Positions 9,400 to 21,225 of a stretch of DNA of 64,000 nt are shown here, piece by piece. How positions within the stretch are numbered: position 1 is the first letter of the stretch; every line of letters begins with the position of its first letter. Source of the DNA: Ochotona curzoniae (lineage: Eukaryota > Chordata > Mammalia > Lagomorpha > Ochotonidae); contig NW_024467106.1 of NCBI RefSeq assembly GCF_017591425.1, positions 21,132,501 through 21,196,500 of the forward strand, read 5' to 3'. The notes beneath the pieces were generated by a model. It saw only the letters and a list, made by a program, of their open reading frames with translations, searched no databases and was not told the DNA's origin. Both the position numbers and the translations under genes were made by a program.

Positions 9400-9710
9400 T
9401 TTTCCCTGTTAAAATATCAAAAAGAAGTTTCCAAGAATGCTGAAGATTTCTATATGTCGTTTTCAAGGCTTAGTTTGGTTTTTGAGTTGTGCCTAGTCCA
9501 CATGACCAGAGCAATTGATGTGGAGAGAAACAGTGGAAAGTGATGGAAGAGACGACCCTTGTAGAGTCTGGGAGTGATCTACATGGGGGAATTAAGGGAA
9601 AAGTCCAAGAGGACTTAGGGTTGTTTGCTTGTATAAAGAGAGTATGAATTGGTGTTGAGGCAAAGAACATAATGCTACTCCTTCCCCTCACTCCCCCGCC
9701 CCACGCCACA
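9400..9710 (-). repeat. possible L2 remnant, antisense
   Basis: The purine-rich stretch 'tggagagaaacagtggaaagt...agtccaagaggactta' has the character of the L2 internal region read in reverse. No terminal landmark is present, so confidence is low. Confidence 0.25.
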
Positions 9711-9839
9711 GTAAGATGTATGTGACCTAACCCTGGAGTTCATATGAAGCTTAGCTCTCATGGCAAGATGGACTTTGTAATATGGTTAAATTCAAGCCTG
9801 TGTGGTAGGAAGATTTTGAAGTATGTCTGATTCTGCCCT

Positions 9840-10150
9840 TTGCTACCACAAAGTTCCATGTAAGACAGAGCTGAGAGGGTCAGATTAGAGGGGAGAAGCA
9901 GACCGAAGCAGAGCTCAGACAGAGATTTAAAGAAGATACTACTCTCTCATTGGAGATGGAGTATAGGGCATGCTTCAAGAAATACCATCAGCTTCTAGCA
10001 GCTGAAAAGGCAAGAATATGCGTTCTCTTCCAGAGCCTCCAAAGGATTGTAGCCCTTTCAGGTTCTTCATTTTAGGAGTTCTGATTTCTAAAATTACAAG
10101 AACATAAACATGTGTTTGTTTTAAGCCAACAGCAGGAGGAAACTGATGCA
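9840..10150 (+). repeat. MaLR/MLT1-type LTR remnant
   Basis: The right part holds the late-LTR string 'ttctgatttctaaaattacaag' then 'aacatgtgtttgttttaagcc' and 'gaggaaactgatgcag', matching the MLT1 3' end (ttctgttgtttaagccac...ggaaactaata). The upstream body is diverged. Confidence 0.5.
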
Positions 10151-10189
10151 GATGATATATATGGTCGGGCTTGGGAGGCTAGAGCAGAG

Positions 10190-10749
10190 AGCACTTTGGT
10201 GGTTTTGTCAAGCTGCAAAGCAGAGAGAATGCATGATTGAAATATTTGGTGGAAAATTATACCTATAACTGTTGCTACTATATGTATAAACTAGTATATG
10301 TACATGGATGCATTTCCAGTGTTTAAGTGGGAATTTTCACTTATGTACCCCATTTATACACAGATGGATTCATATGGCTACTGAGTACTTACTTATAATC
10401 TTTAAATTCCAACTGTCTGAAAATGAACAATGACACTAATATTTAGCCCTAGAGGGCTTTCTAAAAAATAAAGATTAAATAATGGTGATTGTATTTCTTA
10501 AATTTCTTAGCAGATAATGAACTCTTTTCCATCCCTCTAGCCCTCTGTGCCCTTATCTATCATTAAGGATTCTCATGCCAACTTCAGGGTCATAGAAAAG
10601 TATCCATCATTCAGACTAGCAAAAGTATAGTAATTATTGGTGCCTCTTGAATTCATTTATCAGTTTGTTTAGTATTCGGTATTACATCATTGGGCTACTT
10701 TATGTGCCCTGAGACTGGCAATTCTCTCTTCTTGTTTTAGAAAGAAAAC
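10190..10749. other. unassigned intergenic DNA
   Basis: A+T-rich with no recognised repeat. Confidence 0.45.
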
Positions 10750-10750
10750 C

Positions 10751-11018
10751 TGGGGGCTGGTGTTGTGGTACAGCATATTGGGCTACTGCCTATGATGCTG
10801 GCATACTATGTGAGTCTTAGTTCAAGACCCAGGAGCAGCAGAGTTCCAAGTGTCTGGGCCTCTGCCAACCATCTAGGGGCCTGAATGGAGTTTCAAGCTT
10901 CTAGTTTCAATCTGGCTCATTTGGGGAACAAATCAGGAGATGAAAGATTGCCATGTCTTTCAATTTCTCCCTTTCTCTCTATAACTTCCCTTTCAAATAA
11001 ATTAGGTAAAAGGAAAGA
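10751..11018 (+). mobile_element. CSINE, old copy
   Basis: 5' end 'ggggctggtgttgtggtacag', then 'gttcaagacccaggagcag', 'catttggggaacaaatcag' and the tail 'cctttctctctataact' with 'ttcaaataaattagg'. The centre is deleted relative to a full-length copy. The A-box region is still traceable; the B box is eroded (gttcaagaccc). Confidence 0.75.
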
Positions 11019-12355
11019 AAATCTATCTTTATGTAAATGCCATGTACCAGCCACGAGCCCCAGCAAAAAACTGAGACTGAGGAGATCTGAGTGACCCTTG
11101 AACATCTTTCTGTATTCTTTATGACTGTATTCTGACAACCTGTTCTGGAAGAAGCTCCTGATCCCCTGAGTTTTGTTATGTCTGTCCTGGGTTCCCACAG
11201 ATGGTACTCTGTGAGCCTTTTCCATCTGCAGTAACTCAGATTCCTAAGAGTATTTTGTCCTCATGACAATGTTTTGTTGTATTTTCTTGTTTATCCAAAA
11301 TGCTTCATCAGCATACAACTTAATTTTAAGTCTCCTCAAAACATTTGGACAAGGGTTCAAGGCTATGACAATTCTTTGGCAAAAAAGATCTGATGACCCA
11401 AGATCTTGCTGACTTTGTAGTGCTGCAAGGCTGCTGTGGCCTTTGCGATGCAGTGATTTATATCCACAAAAAGTCTCTAGGTCTGTAGCTTTGGGCTGCT
11501 GATGACTGACTTGCTAGTCTTCCCGAAACTTCCTAATGGATTCCCAGAATTGTGTGCTTTCTCAAGATTAGGGATGGTATTTAGCAGATCAAGCACTCTG
11601 AATTTTCTGTGTATCCTTAGTAGTTAAGAGGAAGATTTAGTTCTGTTAGCTTTTCTTCCCTGGAATTACTCAGAACTTCATGCTGTGGACATGAAGTAGA
11701 CCAATGCTGAGGTTTTGGGAATCAATTGATGGAGGGAAAATGAATTATATTAAGCAGTAGCAGAATTTTGCAAATGGCAGAAAAAGATCTATGTATATAC
11801 ACAGATGGGGTGGATGGAGCTTTTGCTCTTTATCCATGTCTTCCTCTAAGTACATTGACCTTGGATGAGTAGCTCTCAGACTTCAGTGTCCTTATCAGGA
11901 AGCTGCATTGGATAATGTCAGAGGTGGCATATCCAAATATATAAAGCAGCCAGATGCATAAAAGACAAGACACCATGTAGGATTGTCATCAACCAGGTAG
12001 TTTTGGAAAACTAGACCTGTAAGAATGTTCTCAGCCTTTGATTCCAGTGCACTCAGCTTACAAAGATAAAACAGAGGTCCAGAAAGGAGAAAGACTGTAA
12101 TTATCTTCTGGGTCTACAGTCTGCTTCAATATATTCCAGTTTTCTCAAACCACCTAGGAACTGCAGCTATGTCCCTAAGCAATGAAACAACAATCAATTG
12201 AGATTATATGCAGAAAAATGTTGCTGTAAAGTGAACTCTCCCTGAGAGATCAAAGCAAGTAATGTGGCAATAATGGGATGCCCTGAATGAATATGGGAAG
12301 AGAAGCTCCCAGGAAATTGAATGCCTGTGTAAATCCACAATATTTTAGAGTAGAA
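11019..12355. other. unassigned intergenic DNA
   Basis: No repeat or gene recognised over about 1.3 kb. A 102-codon minus frame at 10917-11225 starts in the CSINE and is not supported. Confidence 0.45.
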
Positions 12356-12357
12356 CA

Positions 12358-12590
12358 AGAATTGGCAAGCATTTTCTATAAAGGGCCAGATAACCAATAT
12401 CTTGGCATTTGTAGACCATTTGATCTCTGCTGTGGCCACTCAGCTGTGCTGTTGCATAAGATCATGCAAACATTAAAAAAAAAAAAGATGAATGTGAATT
12501 TCATAGCATTTGTGCCATAAAATATTATCTTTCTTCGATTCTTCTCAACCATTTTAAAAAAGTTAAACCATTCTAAGTTTATGGGTTGCC
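12358..12590 (-). mobile_element. hAT-Charlie (MER5-like) DNA transposon fossil
   Basis: 'attttctataaagggccagat', 'ggcatttgtagaccatttgat', 'ctgtggccactcagctgtgc' and, after an A12 run, 'gaatttcatagcatttgtgcc' and 'attcttctcaaccatttt' follow the order of the MER5-type consensus read from its internal end. The element ends in a C12 run (12589-12600) abutting A8. The outermost 'ggcccgcgggcc' terminus is not visible. Confidence 0.75.
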
Positions 12591-12608
12591 CCCCCCCCCC
12601 AAAAAAAA
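12589..12608. repeat. homopolymer C12 followed by A8
   Basis: Twelve C then eight A without interruption; a length-unstable site in sequencing and replication. Confidence 0.95.
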
Positions 12609-13345
12609 GTTCATTGGTTTTGGGAATACAGGTGTGTATCATCAGAAAGACACAAAATATCTCTTAGGTTGACAAAGTAATGAAATAACTAAATATGTTT
12701 CCATCTATGAAAGATTCCATACAAGCATGTAAGGAATCTGGTTTACCAAATAAGCTACAAAGAAGAAGCATAAGAGAATTCCACAACAGTCAAGGAGACT
12801 GATCAGTTTATACTGACACACAGAAGGCAATCCTGTCTAATAGAGATGACATGGGGATTCATTGCTTTGAAGTGTATTCATTAACTAACACTGCAGTCAT
12901 GGGCAATGGCAGAGAGTCCATCATCCTATGGTCAAGATATATGTAACAGTTCCATTGGGAGTCTGTCTTTGATTTGGAAGTAGAGATCATTGTACCTTAT
13001 ATCGTCACATCTAGATGTGGTGGTTTCTATTACATAGTTATTATACATCCCCCTAAATGAAAATTCATAAGAGAAAAGCAACAGGAATAAAAATAGACAA
13101 TTTACAACAACATGAAGTTAAGTAACATGCTGCTGAATGAACAATGTGTCACTGAAGAAATGAAAATAAAAATCCTTGTTGAAGAAAATAGTGCTGCTGT
13201 ATGACGTATGAGCCAGTGAAGAAATTCATAAGAAAAAAAAACCCAATTTTTTGAAGAAATGAAAACAAAAACAAAAATGAGATGTAGCAAAAATATTATT
13301 GAAAGTGCTGTTGAGCTTGTATTTTGCATGAAGGTTGCTTTATAT
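12609..13345. other. unassigned intergenic DNA
   Basis: A+T-rich. Contains several related 'aatgaaaa..aaaa' patches at 13150-13300 but no named repeat. Confidence 0.45.
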
Positions 13346-13346
13346 C

Positions 13347-13558
13347 AGAGAAAACCTATGATATTTGTCTTTCTGGGATTGACTTATTTCTCTGAGTATA
13401 ATAATCTCTAAATGGGACCATTCGGTTGCAAATGGCAGAATTTCATTCTTTTTAGTTGCTGAGTTATATTCTTTTGATGTGCCATAGTTTCTTTATCCAA
13501 TCTTCTTTTGAATGACATCTGGATTGTGCTGCAGTAAATATAGGATTACAGATCTATA
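13347..13558 (-). mobile_element. L1 3'-region fragment, inverted part
   Basis: 'gatatttgtctttctgggatt', 'acttatttctctgagtataat', 'caaatggcagaatttcattc' and 'tttctttatccaatcttct' are the reverse complement of the well-known L1 stretch downstream of ORF2. A deletion joins 'gacatctggatt' to 'gtgctgcagtaaata'. See 13559-13710 for the adjacent part in the opposite orientation. Confidence 0.75.
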
Positions 13559-13710
13559 AAAATAATACAGGGAAGATAAGTGGTGAGGAAAGGATTTGGG
13601 GTAGGAGGAAGGAAAATCACAGAGCCTATGGAATTCTATCGTAAAATTAAAAATAAAGTAAAATAAAACTTCCAAAAATAATAAAGTTCACAATTGAAAA
13701 GATATGACAG
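13559..13710 (+). mobile_element. L1 3' UTR end with A-rich tail
   Basis: 'ggggtaggaggaaggaaaatc' then 'acagagcctatggaattcta' and an A-rich tail 'aaaattaaaaataaagtaaa' resembles the 3' terminal L1 sequence (G-rich patch, 'aatcactatgttcctaaaattgta', poly-A). It directly abuts an antisense L1 piece, as expected for a 5'-inverted insertion. Confidence 0.45.
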
Positions 13711-14275
13711 CTCTATTTAAGATTTCTTTTTAAATTAAGAATATTTTTATTCACACATATGAAATTCATGCAGGATTTTTATTACTCATATGTTTCATGA
13801 TCCTCTTGAAATTTTTTCATACATATTATAGAAATTATGCTCTTATTTAAATGTTTGTGCCTAAACTTATCTTTCAAGGAATTGTATGTGTATATGAGTG
13901 TGTGTAATTATCTGGTTGTTTCTTGTTGGTTATATTCTAGTTCTATCAGCTCGGTTTACTTTTCTGTCTCACTTGTAACATGAAGGTAAGAATAGTGACT
14001 AATTCAGTGGGTTATTTCAAGAAGTACATGAGATAGTACATATTAACTGTCTGTCACATAGCAAGTAGCAAGTTTGGAGACTATGGACCATAACAGTTAT
14101 GTGAAACTAAAAGGTAAAATGAACTTGTTGCAAAATTTGAAATCCATCTATAGTTTCACAATACTCGCTTTCATAAGCCTTAGCATGTGTACATACCCAA
14201 GAAGGAAGTATGCATCACACTGGGCATCCTGCCATAGGTGCTCCTTTGGAATTCCTTTATTTTTTCTTTAATATA
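13711..14275. other. unassigned A+T-rich DNA
   Basis: No recognised repeat. A 65-codon frame at 14074-14271 has no signature. Confidence 0.4.
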
Positions 14276-14299
14276 TTATGGCCAAGAGACAGTATAGAT

Positions 14300-14515
14300 A
14301 GAGCAGAGGGTAGAAGAGTGGCTTTTGCATCTGACTGTGTGTGATTGAAAGTCAGTTTCATTTTTAAGAATTTGGTTCAGTTATTTCAATTCTGACCCTT
14401 TAATATGATAACTAGAACAGTACCTGCTGAACAGAGTGACTATGAATATTAATGAGAAAATATAAAGTATAAAATGCTTAGCACACCTCAGTTACAAATA
14501 AATAAATGAAAATCA
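14300..14515 (+). repeat. MIR SINE
   Basis: 'gtagaagagtggcttttgcat', 'tttggttcagttatttcaatt', 'tgaatattaatgagaaaatat' and 'aaaatgcttagcacacctcag' are in MIR order (agagtggttaagagca ... gaggattaaatgagttaa ... aagcgcttagcacagtg). Confidence 0.7.
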
Positions 14516-14603
14516 TGAATGAAAAGCTCAATTTGTAATAAATGCTACAGTATGGATATGGCACAATATTTGAGTGCTACCCGAAGGCCTATATCTTTAA
14601 AAT

Positions 14604-14902
14604 AGTATTTTTTGGAAGGCAAAGCCTCACAAAAAAAAAATTGAGAGACAGAGAGGGAGATCTGCTTTCCACTGTCTTACATCCTAGTGGCATCAGCTGC
14701 CAGGGGTATGTGAGATTGAGGATTAAACCCAGGCCTTCCATCCAGATCTCCCTCGTGTATGGCAGGAGCCAAGTGTCTGACCAACTTCTACTGCTTTCCC
14801 AAATGTATTCACAGGGAGCAGGACTGGAAGTGGATCAACCAGCACTCAAGCTGGCTCTCCAATGAAAGATGCTGGTGTCACTGTGCTGCACATTGGCCCT
14901 AG
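14604..14902 (-). mobile_element. CSINE, antisense, old
   Basis: 'attgagagacagagagggaga', 'aggccttccatccagatctcc', 'ggagcaggactggaagtgg' and 'gtgtcactgtgctgcacattgg' give the complete CSINE order. The 107-codon plus frame inside is not a gene. Confidence 0.8.
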
Positions 14903-14929
14903 GCTTTTCTGAAAAGTTTGGTCCCTTAA

Positions 14930-15290
14930 GTCCTGTCTCAAGTTTAATAAATCAAAGGTGGAGACTTCACTCACTTGTGGTGTCTGAAATGTTGGATTTG
15001 GATTAGGTTGTTGGTGGCCACCCACCATGATTGGATCACAGTGTTTTTTTCCATGGAGTGATCGCATAGACATAAGGATGGATCTTTCTTTCTCTTCCCG
15101 GGTCACTGTGTGACTTTTCTCTGTCTGAGTCCACACTCCAGCACTGCCACTCCTATCAGATGCCAAACTCCTAGGATCACCTTAGCCTGGACTGTGAACT
15201 TCCAACACTGTAATCCAAACTTGACTAAATTCCTCTATCAAAATCTTCTCTCACAGGCAGTTGTTACAGTGACAACCATCTGACTTGTAT
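14930..15290 (+). repeat. MaLR (MST/THE1-like) LTR remnant
   Basis: 'ggattaggttgttggtggcca', 'catgattggatcacagtg', 'gactgtgaacttccaacactg' and 'ctaaattcctctatcaaaat' track the MST-type layout (ggaggtgattaggtcatgag ... cttggacttccagcctcca ... taaacctctttct). Heavily diverged. Confidence 0.4.
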
Positions 15291-15299
15291 AGTGATTGA

Positions 15300-16140
15300 C
15301 TACTATAATTGACTAAGTGACATTCTAAAATTGAAACTGTATTAAAAATATAATGATATGGAATATTTATTCAGGTTTTTTTTTATAAAATTCTAGGCAT
15401 GGCAGCAAGACAGAACACATGGGAAAAACATGCCTGAGGAGAAAAAGAATATCTATTTTAAATTATCTCCTGTGTCAAAGACAATAGAATATCTACAAAG
15501 TGAGGATGTCATTTAACTGTCAGGATAAGGTGTTGCATTAATCAGCAGGCTCAATAAAACATTTTTCAAAAGTAGCATCTTTTCAAAGACATTACTAAGC
15601 AAGAACCTGGATCTTCTCCAGAGTACTGTGCTAATTAGGCTGTGGGTATGTTTTCAAAAGCAACTTGAGACCTATTTAAGCCATAAATTATTCACTTTTT
15701 AAATGATCTCATTGATATATGGAACTTTCTTAAACAGAAGCCCTAGCTTCCTTTATGATTTATGGAGTCATTCTTGAAGTGTAAGGTTTGGTGGGTTGAT
15801 TTATTGCGGCTTTCATTTTGTTTTAGCTGGAATTTAATTTGTGCATAGGGCAATGTGAGCTAATTTCAGAAATCATGAGTGTCTGCAGGTACAGCAGAAA
15901 GGAAGGTGTCAGTGCCGCCAAAAGAGCTAGCCAAAAAGTAAATACTTAAGTCGTTAATCACCTTTTTATATGTGTGTCTGCAACATCAGGGGAGCTACTG
16001 TGGCCAGATTTTTCTTGAGGTGAGTTAATCAGCTGAGGCCACAGACACTAAGTGAGGCCATAGGCAGTCCCCACATGGTAGGTGCTCCATTCCTGTGTCA
16101 CAAATGCTGAGGGCTTGTCATGTGCCGGCAGATTTCAGTA
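15300..16140. other. repeat-free interval, possible conserved non-coding DNA
   Basis: About 0.8 kb without any repeat landmark. The part at 15780-15960 is balanced in composition and complex in sequence, the profile of many mammalian conserved non-coding elements. This is a candidate only. Confidence 0.35.
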
Positions 16141-16260
16141 TTTCATTTATATAATTTAAATCTATAAAACTCAACGAGGAAGGTAACATGATCAGAGTTG
16201 ACAGTGAGGGAAGTCAAACTCAAAAGTAATTTCAGAGATGACATAGCCTCAAATAGAAGG
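16140..16260 (-). repeat. MIR fragment, antisense
   Basis: 'cattatataa'-type start, 'gaaggtaacatgatcagagtt' and 'gacagtgagggaagtcaaac' fit the reversed MIR core loosely. Confidence 0.35.
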
Positions 16261-17485
16261 CACAAGTTCTGCCTTCCTCTACCACCTGCCTTCTTAATTT
16301 TCTCACACCTTTCCTCCCTCTCCCTCCTCTTCCTTGTCTTCCTTCCCTTTAGCCCCTCTTCCCTCCATCCTTTCCTGCTCCCTTTTTGTACTTGTCTTCC
16401 TTTCCTTTACCAAGTGAATATCCTGCGTGAGGAAAAATCCTACAAACTTGATCTTTTAATGTATGAGCATTCCCATGTACCTGGATAAATGTATTTTGTC
16501 TGAAGTACATGCAATTTTTCAGTGAACATACCAACCCCATAATAAGGCTGATGAGTAAATTAGTCTCTATTAAAAGTATTTTGAAACTCCAATTATCCTT
16601 CAAAGAGAAACTCTGAGAGAACTATGTAAACTTCACTACATGCCATATTCTTACGTCAAATATCATTTTAAATTATACCACTTATGAGAGGGAATTCCAC
16701 GTAAATTTGGCCGAGTGCCACATTTATTGCATCAAACATGCTGTCCAAATTGTAATGCTTATTACTCTTCCATGTTTCATAGTAACTTAGTCATCATCTG
16801 TCTCCTTGAAGGAGGAGTAAGAACCTTAATGTCAAAAATGATGCCTAAACCTCTTCTACCTGTTCCAGTACTAAACAAAGTAGAAGGAACTTGGGAAATG
16901 GGGTGATGTATGGGTAGTCCTCTAGGTCTCAACTGCAATGAATGCATGACCTGTGAGTTAAGTCTGTGGAGGTACAGCTTTCAGTGCCTTGCTAGCATGG
17001 TAGAGAACATAGATATAGTGAGAATGTTTCTTCTCATGGCTCAACCACTTTAACAGGTGAAACTTAGCACTCAGATGGGGCACCAAAAAGAACATTCTGA
17101 AGCCTGGACCACAAGGGTTTGGGGTGAACTAGTGCCAAGTAGTCACTGCACTTTTAACTTTAAACTCTGATTAATTAGCTTTATTGATTTTTTAAAATGT
17201 TGTTATTTGTGAAATAATAAAAAACCATTGTACTGAATTCCAAGTCCACAGCTGAGTCAACCTGCTGATTCAGGGGTAAAGATCCAAAATTCTTTGTTTG
17301 CCTCCCTAACCACTGGGGATAAAATATCCAAGGAAAACACAGCTCTTATATTGACAGATTTTTAGTAAGTAAATAATATTCAACTCATAAACTCTTAAAT
17401 AATTGCCAAACAAGAACTAAAATATTTTATAAGCATTGACATAAAAGAACCTAAATTCTTAAGAAATAAAAATTTTTAACAATAG
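16261..17485. other. unassigned DNA with pyrimidine-rich patch
   Basis: A non-repetitive C/T-rich stretch at 16268-16410 (cctccctcttccttgtcttcc type) encodes a spurious Leu/Ser/Pro-rich frame. The rest is unassigned. Confidence 0.5.
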
Positions 17486-17487
17486 CT

Positions 17488-17816
17488 GTTTTAACTTATT
17501 TGAAAGTTACAGAGAAAGATTGAAGTAGATACAGAGAAAGAAAGAGAAACAGAGAGAGAGAGACAGGGAGATTGATTCCAATTACTGATCCACTTCCCAA
17601 ATGGCTGCAAAAGTCAGGGCTGACCAGGCAGGAACTTCATCCAGGTCTCCCACACGAGTTACAGGGCCACAGGGACTTGGGCCATTTTCTGCTGCTCTCC
17701 CAGGCACATTCCCTGGGAGCTGGATTTCAAGCAGTCAGTACTCAAAGTAACACTCATATGAGATGTTAGCTTTGCAATCAGTGGCTTAACTTGCCACACC
17801 ACAATGCCAGCTCCAA
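17488..17816 (-). mobile_element. CSINE, antisense, full length
   Basis: 'ttaacttatttgaaagttaca', an expanded purine tract (17510-17570), 'ccaggtctcccacacgagtta' and the 5' end 'ccacaccacaatgccagctcc'. The older form has 'tttgaaag' instead of 'attggaaag' in the tail. Confidence 0.87.
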
Positions 17817-18085
17817 GAAACAACTACTTTTAGGTTAGACAAAAAGAGATATATACCTAATTCCAATAATGCAGAATGGTAAATCTGAAAGTGTGACAAA
17901 GGTAAAGCTAAAAATACTGTAATGAAGTGGCAAACATGGATTACAACAGCAACACAAAATAACGTAGAAAAAATTATTAGAAAAACGAATTCAAGAATTA
18001 GGTTAAAAATCAATTATCATAAAAGTTTTTACAAGTTGCCAAATTAATAAACATAACAATTTATCAGATTTAAAATTTTATATAC
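17817..18085. other. unassigned A+T-rich spacer between two CSINEs
   Basis: No landmark seen. Confidence 0.4.
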
Positions 18086-18368
18086 ATTAAAAATGTTTAT
18101 TTGAATGGCAGAGCATGAGAGAGAGAGAGAAAAATCTTCCATCTGCTGGTTCATTTCCTCCTGACCTATAGCAACCAGGACTGGGCCATACCAAAGCCAG
18201 GAACTGGGAGCTCTGTCTGGGGCTTCCATATGCGTGCTCACTTCCCACAATGCGCATTAGCACAAAAGTTAAATCAGAAGTGAAAGTGTGAGGATTCCAA
18301 TTGGTGCTCCAACATAAAAGGTGCCCCAAGCAGTGTTTTAATGCACTATATCATAATGTCTGGTCCTA
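18086..18368 (-). mobile_element. CSINE, antisense
   Basis: 'aaaatgtttatttgaatggca', (GA)6-7, 'atcttccatctgctggttcat', 'ccaaagccaggaactgggagc' and the 5' end 'tcataatgtctggtcc'. Two overlapping minus frames of 68 and 80 codons are SINE translation. Confidence 0.85.
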
Positions 18369-19605
18369 GATTTTAGTTTTTAAAGTCATTTAAGTTGTGC
18401 TGTAAAATATAGTAGAAGAGACACAATTTTGTCACATGTCACCTACCTTCACGCATGCATAGCTTTCCCTCTTATTAATATCACTCACCAGAGCTGTATG
18501 TTTGTTGCAATTCCGATGAACCTGTATTAGCATACCATCATCCAAAATCCATTACATTAGGGTTCAGTCTTGGTAGTGCACATTGTATGTGTTTGGGAAC
18601 ATTTATATTGACATGAGTTCACCATTAAGCTTCAATCAGAATGGTTTCACTGTCCTAAAAATTCTCTGGGCTGCACCTGTCCATCTCCCACTCTTCTCCT
18701 GGATGCCTGTGGCCCGACAATTATGCTCATAGGTTCTTACCCAAAGGATTAAAAATTTTTAATATGAAAATCCCATAGATACGTTTCAACACATAGAAAA
18801 AGACAAAATACAAGTTTATAAAGCAATAAAATTTTAGCATTGAATTATGGACAAAAATAACAGACATGGAAAATTCAGGTCTATCTCATGTATACATGAC
18901 ACTTTGAAAGTTCTGTATAAAGCACAGTAAAATAAATTTAGCAGAATATTAAAGAAACTACATATCATGTCCAGGTTGAATTTTTGAGAGGAATATAATA
19001 ATAATTCCATACTAGAAGAATTACTACTGTATCCCATTGCATTATTCAACCAAAAAGAAGACATGTCATGAAAACTTCCACAATCAACCCTTAGTCAGAG
19101 GGTTGGGAGCATTAAGCTTTAGTTTTTGATACTAGAAAGCCCATTATTTTTAGAGTAGGAAAATATGGTATCTAGATTAAATGTGTAAGAATGAGGAGAA
19201 TATGTTATTTAAACTAGAGATAAATGAACAGTACATGCAATTTGATAGTGCTCCTATACAAAGTTAACAGTTACCATACAGAATGCTTAGAAAGAATACT
19301 ACACGATAGCAGTGTCCCACATTGGATGCTAGAAAGTGGATCTTGTCAGTGGAAGTCTAAATGTGATACAGCAGGCCATTTAACTTGACTTGTACTCTGT
19401 CCAATGCTAATATTTACCCAGATTTTTTTTATCAAGTGCAGTAGACATCCCAGTTTTAGATACCCAGTTACAGGTACAAGGAATCATTACAAGGAAAATT
19501 TCTGCTACTCAGTGTTCCCATGTTCATGCATCTATGAAGTCACCTGCATATATATCACTGTTGAAATGTGAAAGCTGTTTTTTAAATTTGGTAGTATTTT
19601 ATAGG
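18369..19605. other. unassigned A+T-rich DNA
   Basis: No recognised repeat, RNA gene or coding exon over about 1.2 kb. Confidence 0.45.
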
Positions 19606-19611
19606 GTGGTC

Positions 19612-20045
19612 AATGTTGTAGGATGAATTATGTCTGTAAAAATGACATATGAAAGCCTTAAACCCAGTAGTTATGAAGCTGGACTTATTTATAAATATAG
19701 TTTGCAGCTGTAATCAAGTTGAATGAAGATATGTAAGATTTCATTGGATTCTAAGACAATGATGTACTTTTACAAAATTAGAGAAACGTTATGCACACAG
19801 TTACATACAGGACAGTCATGTGACAGCTGTGGCAATGACAGCCTCTGTCTCACTCCAAGAGATACCTACTGTTTCTGGAATCTGAAAGGCACCAGGCAGG
19901 ATTCTTCCTTAGCAGCTTTGAAAGGCTGCATGTTCTGCCACCACTCTGATTTCAGACCTATAGTGCCCAGACTGTGGTCATTTATATTTCTTCTGTTTTA
20001 GGACACACAGCATGTGTTACTTTGTTGTGGAAGTTCTAGGAAGCC
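19612..20045 (+). repeat. MaLR/MLT1-type LTR
   Basis: 'gttgtaggatgaattatgtct', 'aaagccttaaacccagtag', 'gcagctgtaatcaagttgaat', 'ctctgatttcagacctatagt', 'tatttcttctgttttaggaca' and 'gtgttactttgttgtggaag' match the order of an MLT1-type LTR from near its 5' end to its 3' end. At about 430 bp it is close to full length. The 92-codon frame inside is not a gene. Confidence 0.7.
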
Positions 20046-20064
20046 ATAGAATATGGAATGACTA

Positions 20065-20518
20065 TTTCCTTACTTGTGCTGGTCAGCTTTGCATTGCTTT
20101 AAAATATTTGACAAAAGAAACTTAGTAGGGAAAATGGTTATTTCAGTTTACAGTTTGAAGGTTCACAGTGCAGGACTGGGCAGTCCCCTTAGCCTGGTTT
20201 CTGGAGTAGGCTGGTAACGATGGAGCAACTGCAGAGGAAGGGTGAGCCAGCAGGCACACAGAGAAGGTAGGACAGACATGGCTTAAATAATCCTTCTCTG
20301 GAAAACTATCTTGCAAAAGGGCAAGCCCCCAGTAAGCTAAGGACCTTCCACTGGGCATGCCTCCCAGATGCTATAATTTGATCGGGCTTCCACCCTAATC
20401 CACTAACCATTAACAGTAATCCATTACTCATTAACATAAAAGTTTGGGGACCAATAGCTTGATAGATAGAGATGCCTTTGTGGGACATACAAACTGTTAA
20501 CCACATCATAGCAGTAAG
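20065..20518 (-). repeat. MaLR-like LTR remnant, antisense
   Basis: 'cagctttgcattgctttaaaa', 'tggttatttcagtttacagtt', 'gcaagcccccagtaagctaag' and 'agtttggggaccaatagctt' have the layout of MST/MLT LTRs read in reverse. It sits tail to tail with the plus-strand LTR at 19612. Subfamily uncertain. Confidence 0.4.
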
Positions 20519-21224
20519 TATTGTGACTACTCTTTTATTTGACCTTGATTTTTCTCCTCAAGACTATTCTGGCAGTAGGGACTCATCTGCTGAAGAGTTG
20601 AGGAACAGTTAATAGGAAAACTCAAGTCCTGTTTGCAGCCAAGATCTTCCGTTAAAGTGTCCATTAAAACTGATAACATCATTTGAGCTATTTAGAGAAA
20701 GCTGATTCAGATTTTCAAAGTGTCAACAGTAGGGAGGATTTAAGCAGAAACTGCTTTTGAAATTGAGAAGATCATGTTTGGGAGAAGAGTTGGAGTAGTG
20801 TGTGTGAAGTGGGTGGTAGTGTTTTGTTACGTGGGCTGCCCGACAAGCCTTGACTGTGAAACACTGGACATTAATTCCTTTCGGTTCTCACTGACTACAT
20901 ATTGTACTGGCCCCAGTGCTGTACCACGATGTGGCACTGTGGCTCTGGAGAATGCTGCTTAGCAAGTTCTGAACTTTTCCTTTAAAGATCTGCTCACCTG
21001 TACTAGGTTCTACCCTCCTGTATATGGTTTACAATTTTAACTCCTTTTTCAGAATCATTCAATATAATCTAGCATAATCAGTCATCATGTGATTGGAAGG
21101 GTCACTCTGTGGTAGGAGTTAGAAAGAGTTATAAGGCTTAGGTAGTGATCCTTGATAACATTTTGCATATTTGTACTCTCTGATTATTCTCAAAATAGAA
21201 ACACTTTACAATAAAAATACTAGA
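20519..21224. other. unassigned intergenic DNA
   Basis: No landmark. A 62-codon frame at 20774-20962 begins in a GTGTGTGAAGTGGG patch and has no signature. Confidence 0.45.
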
Positions 21225-21225
21225 C

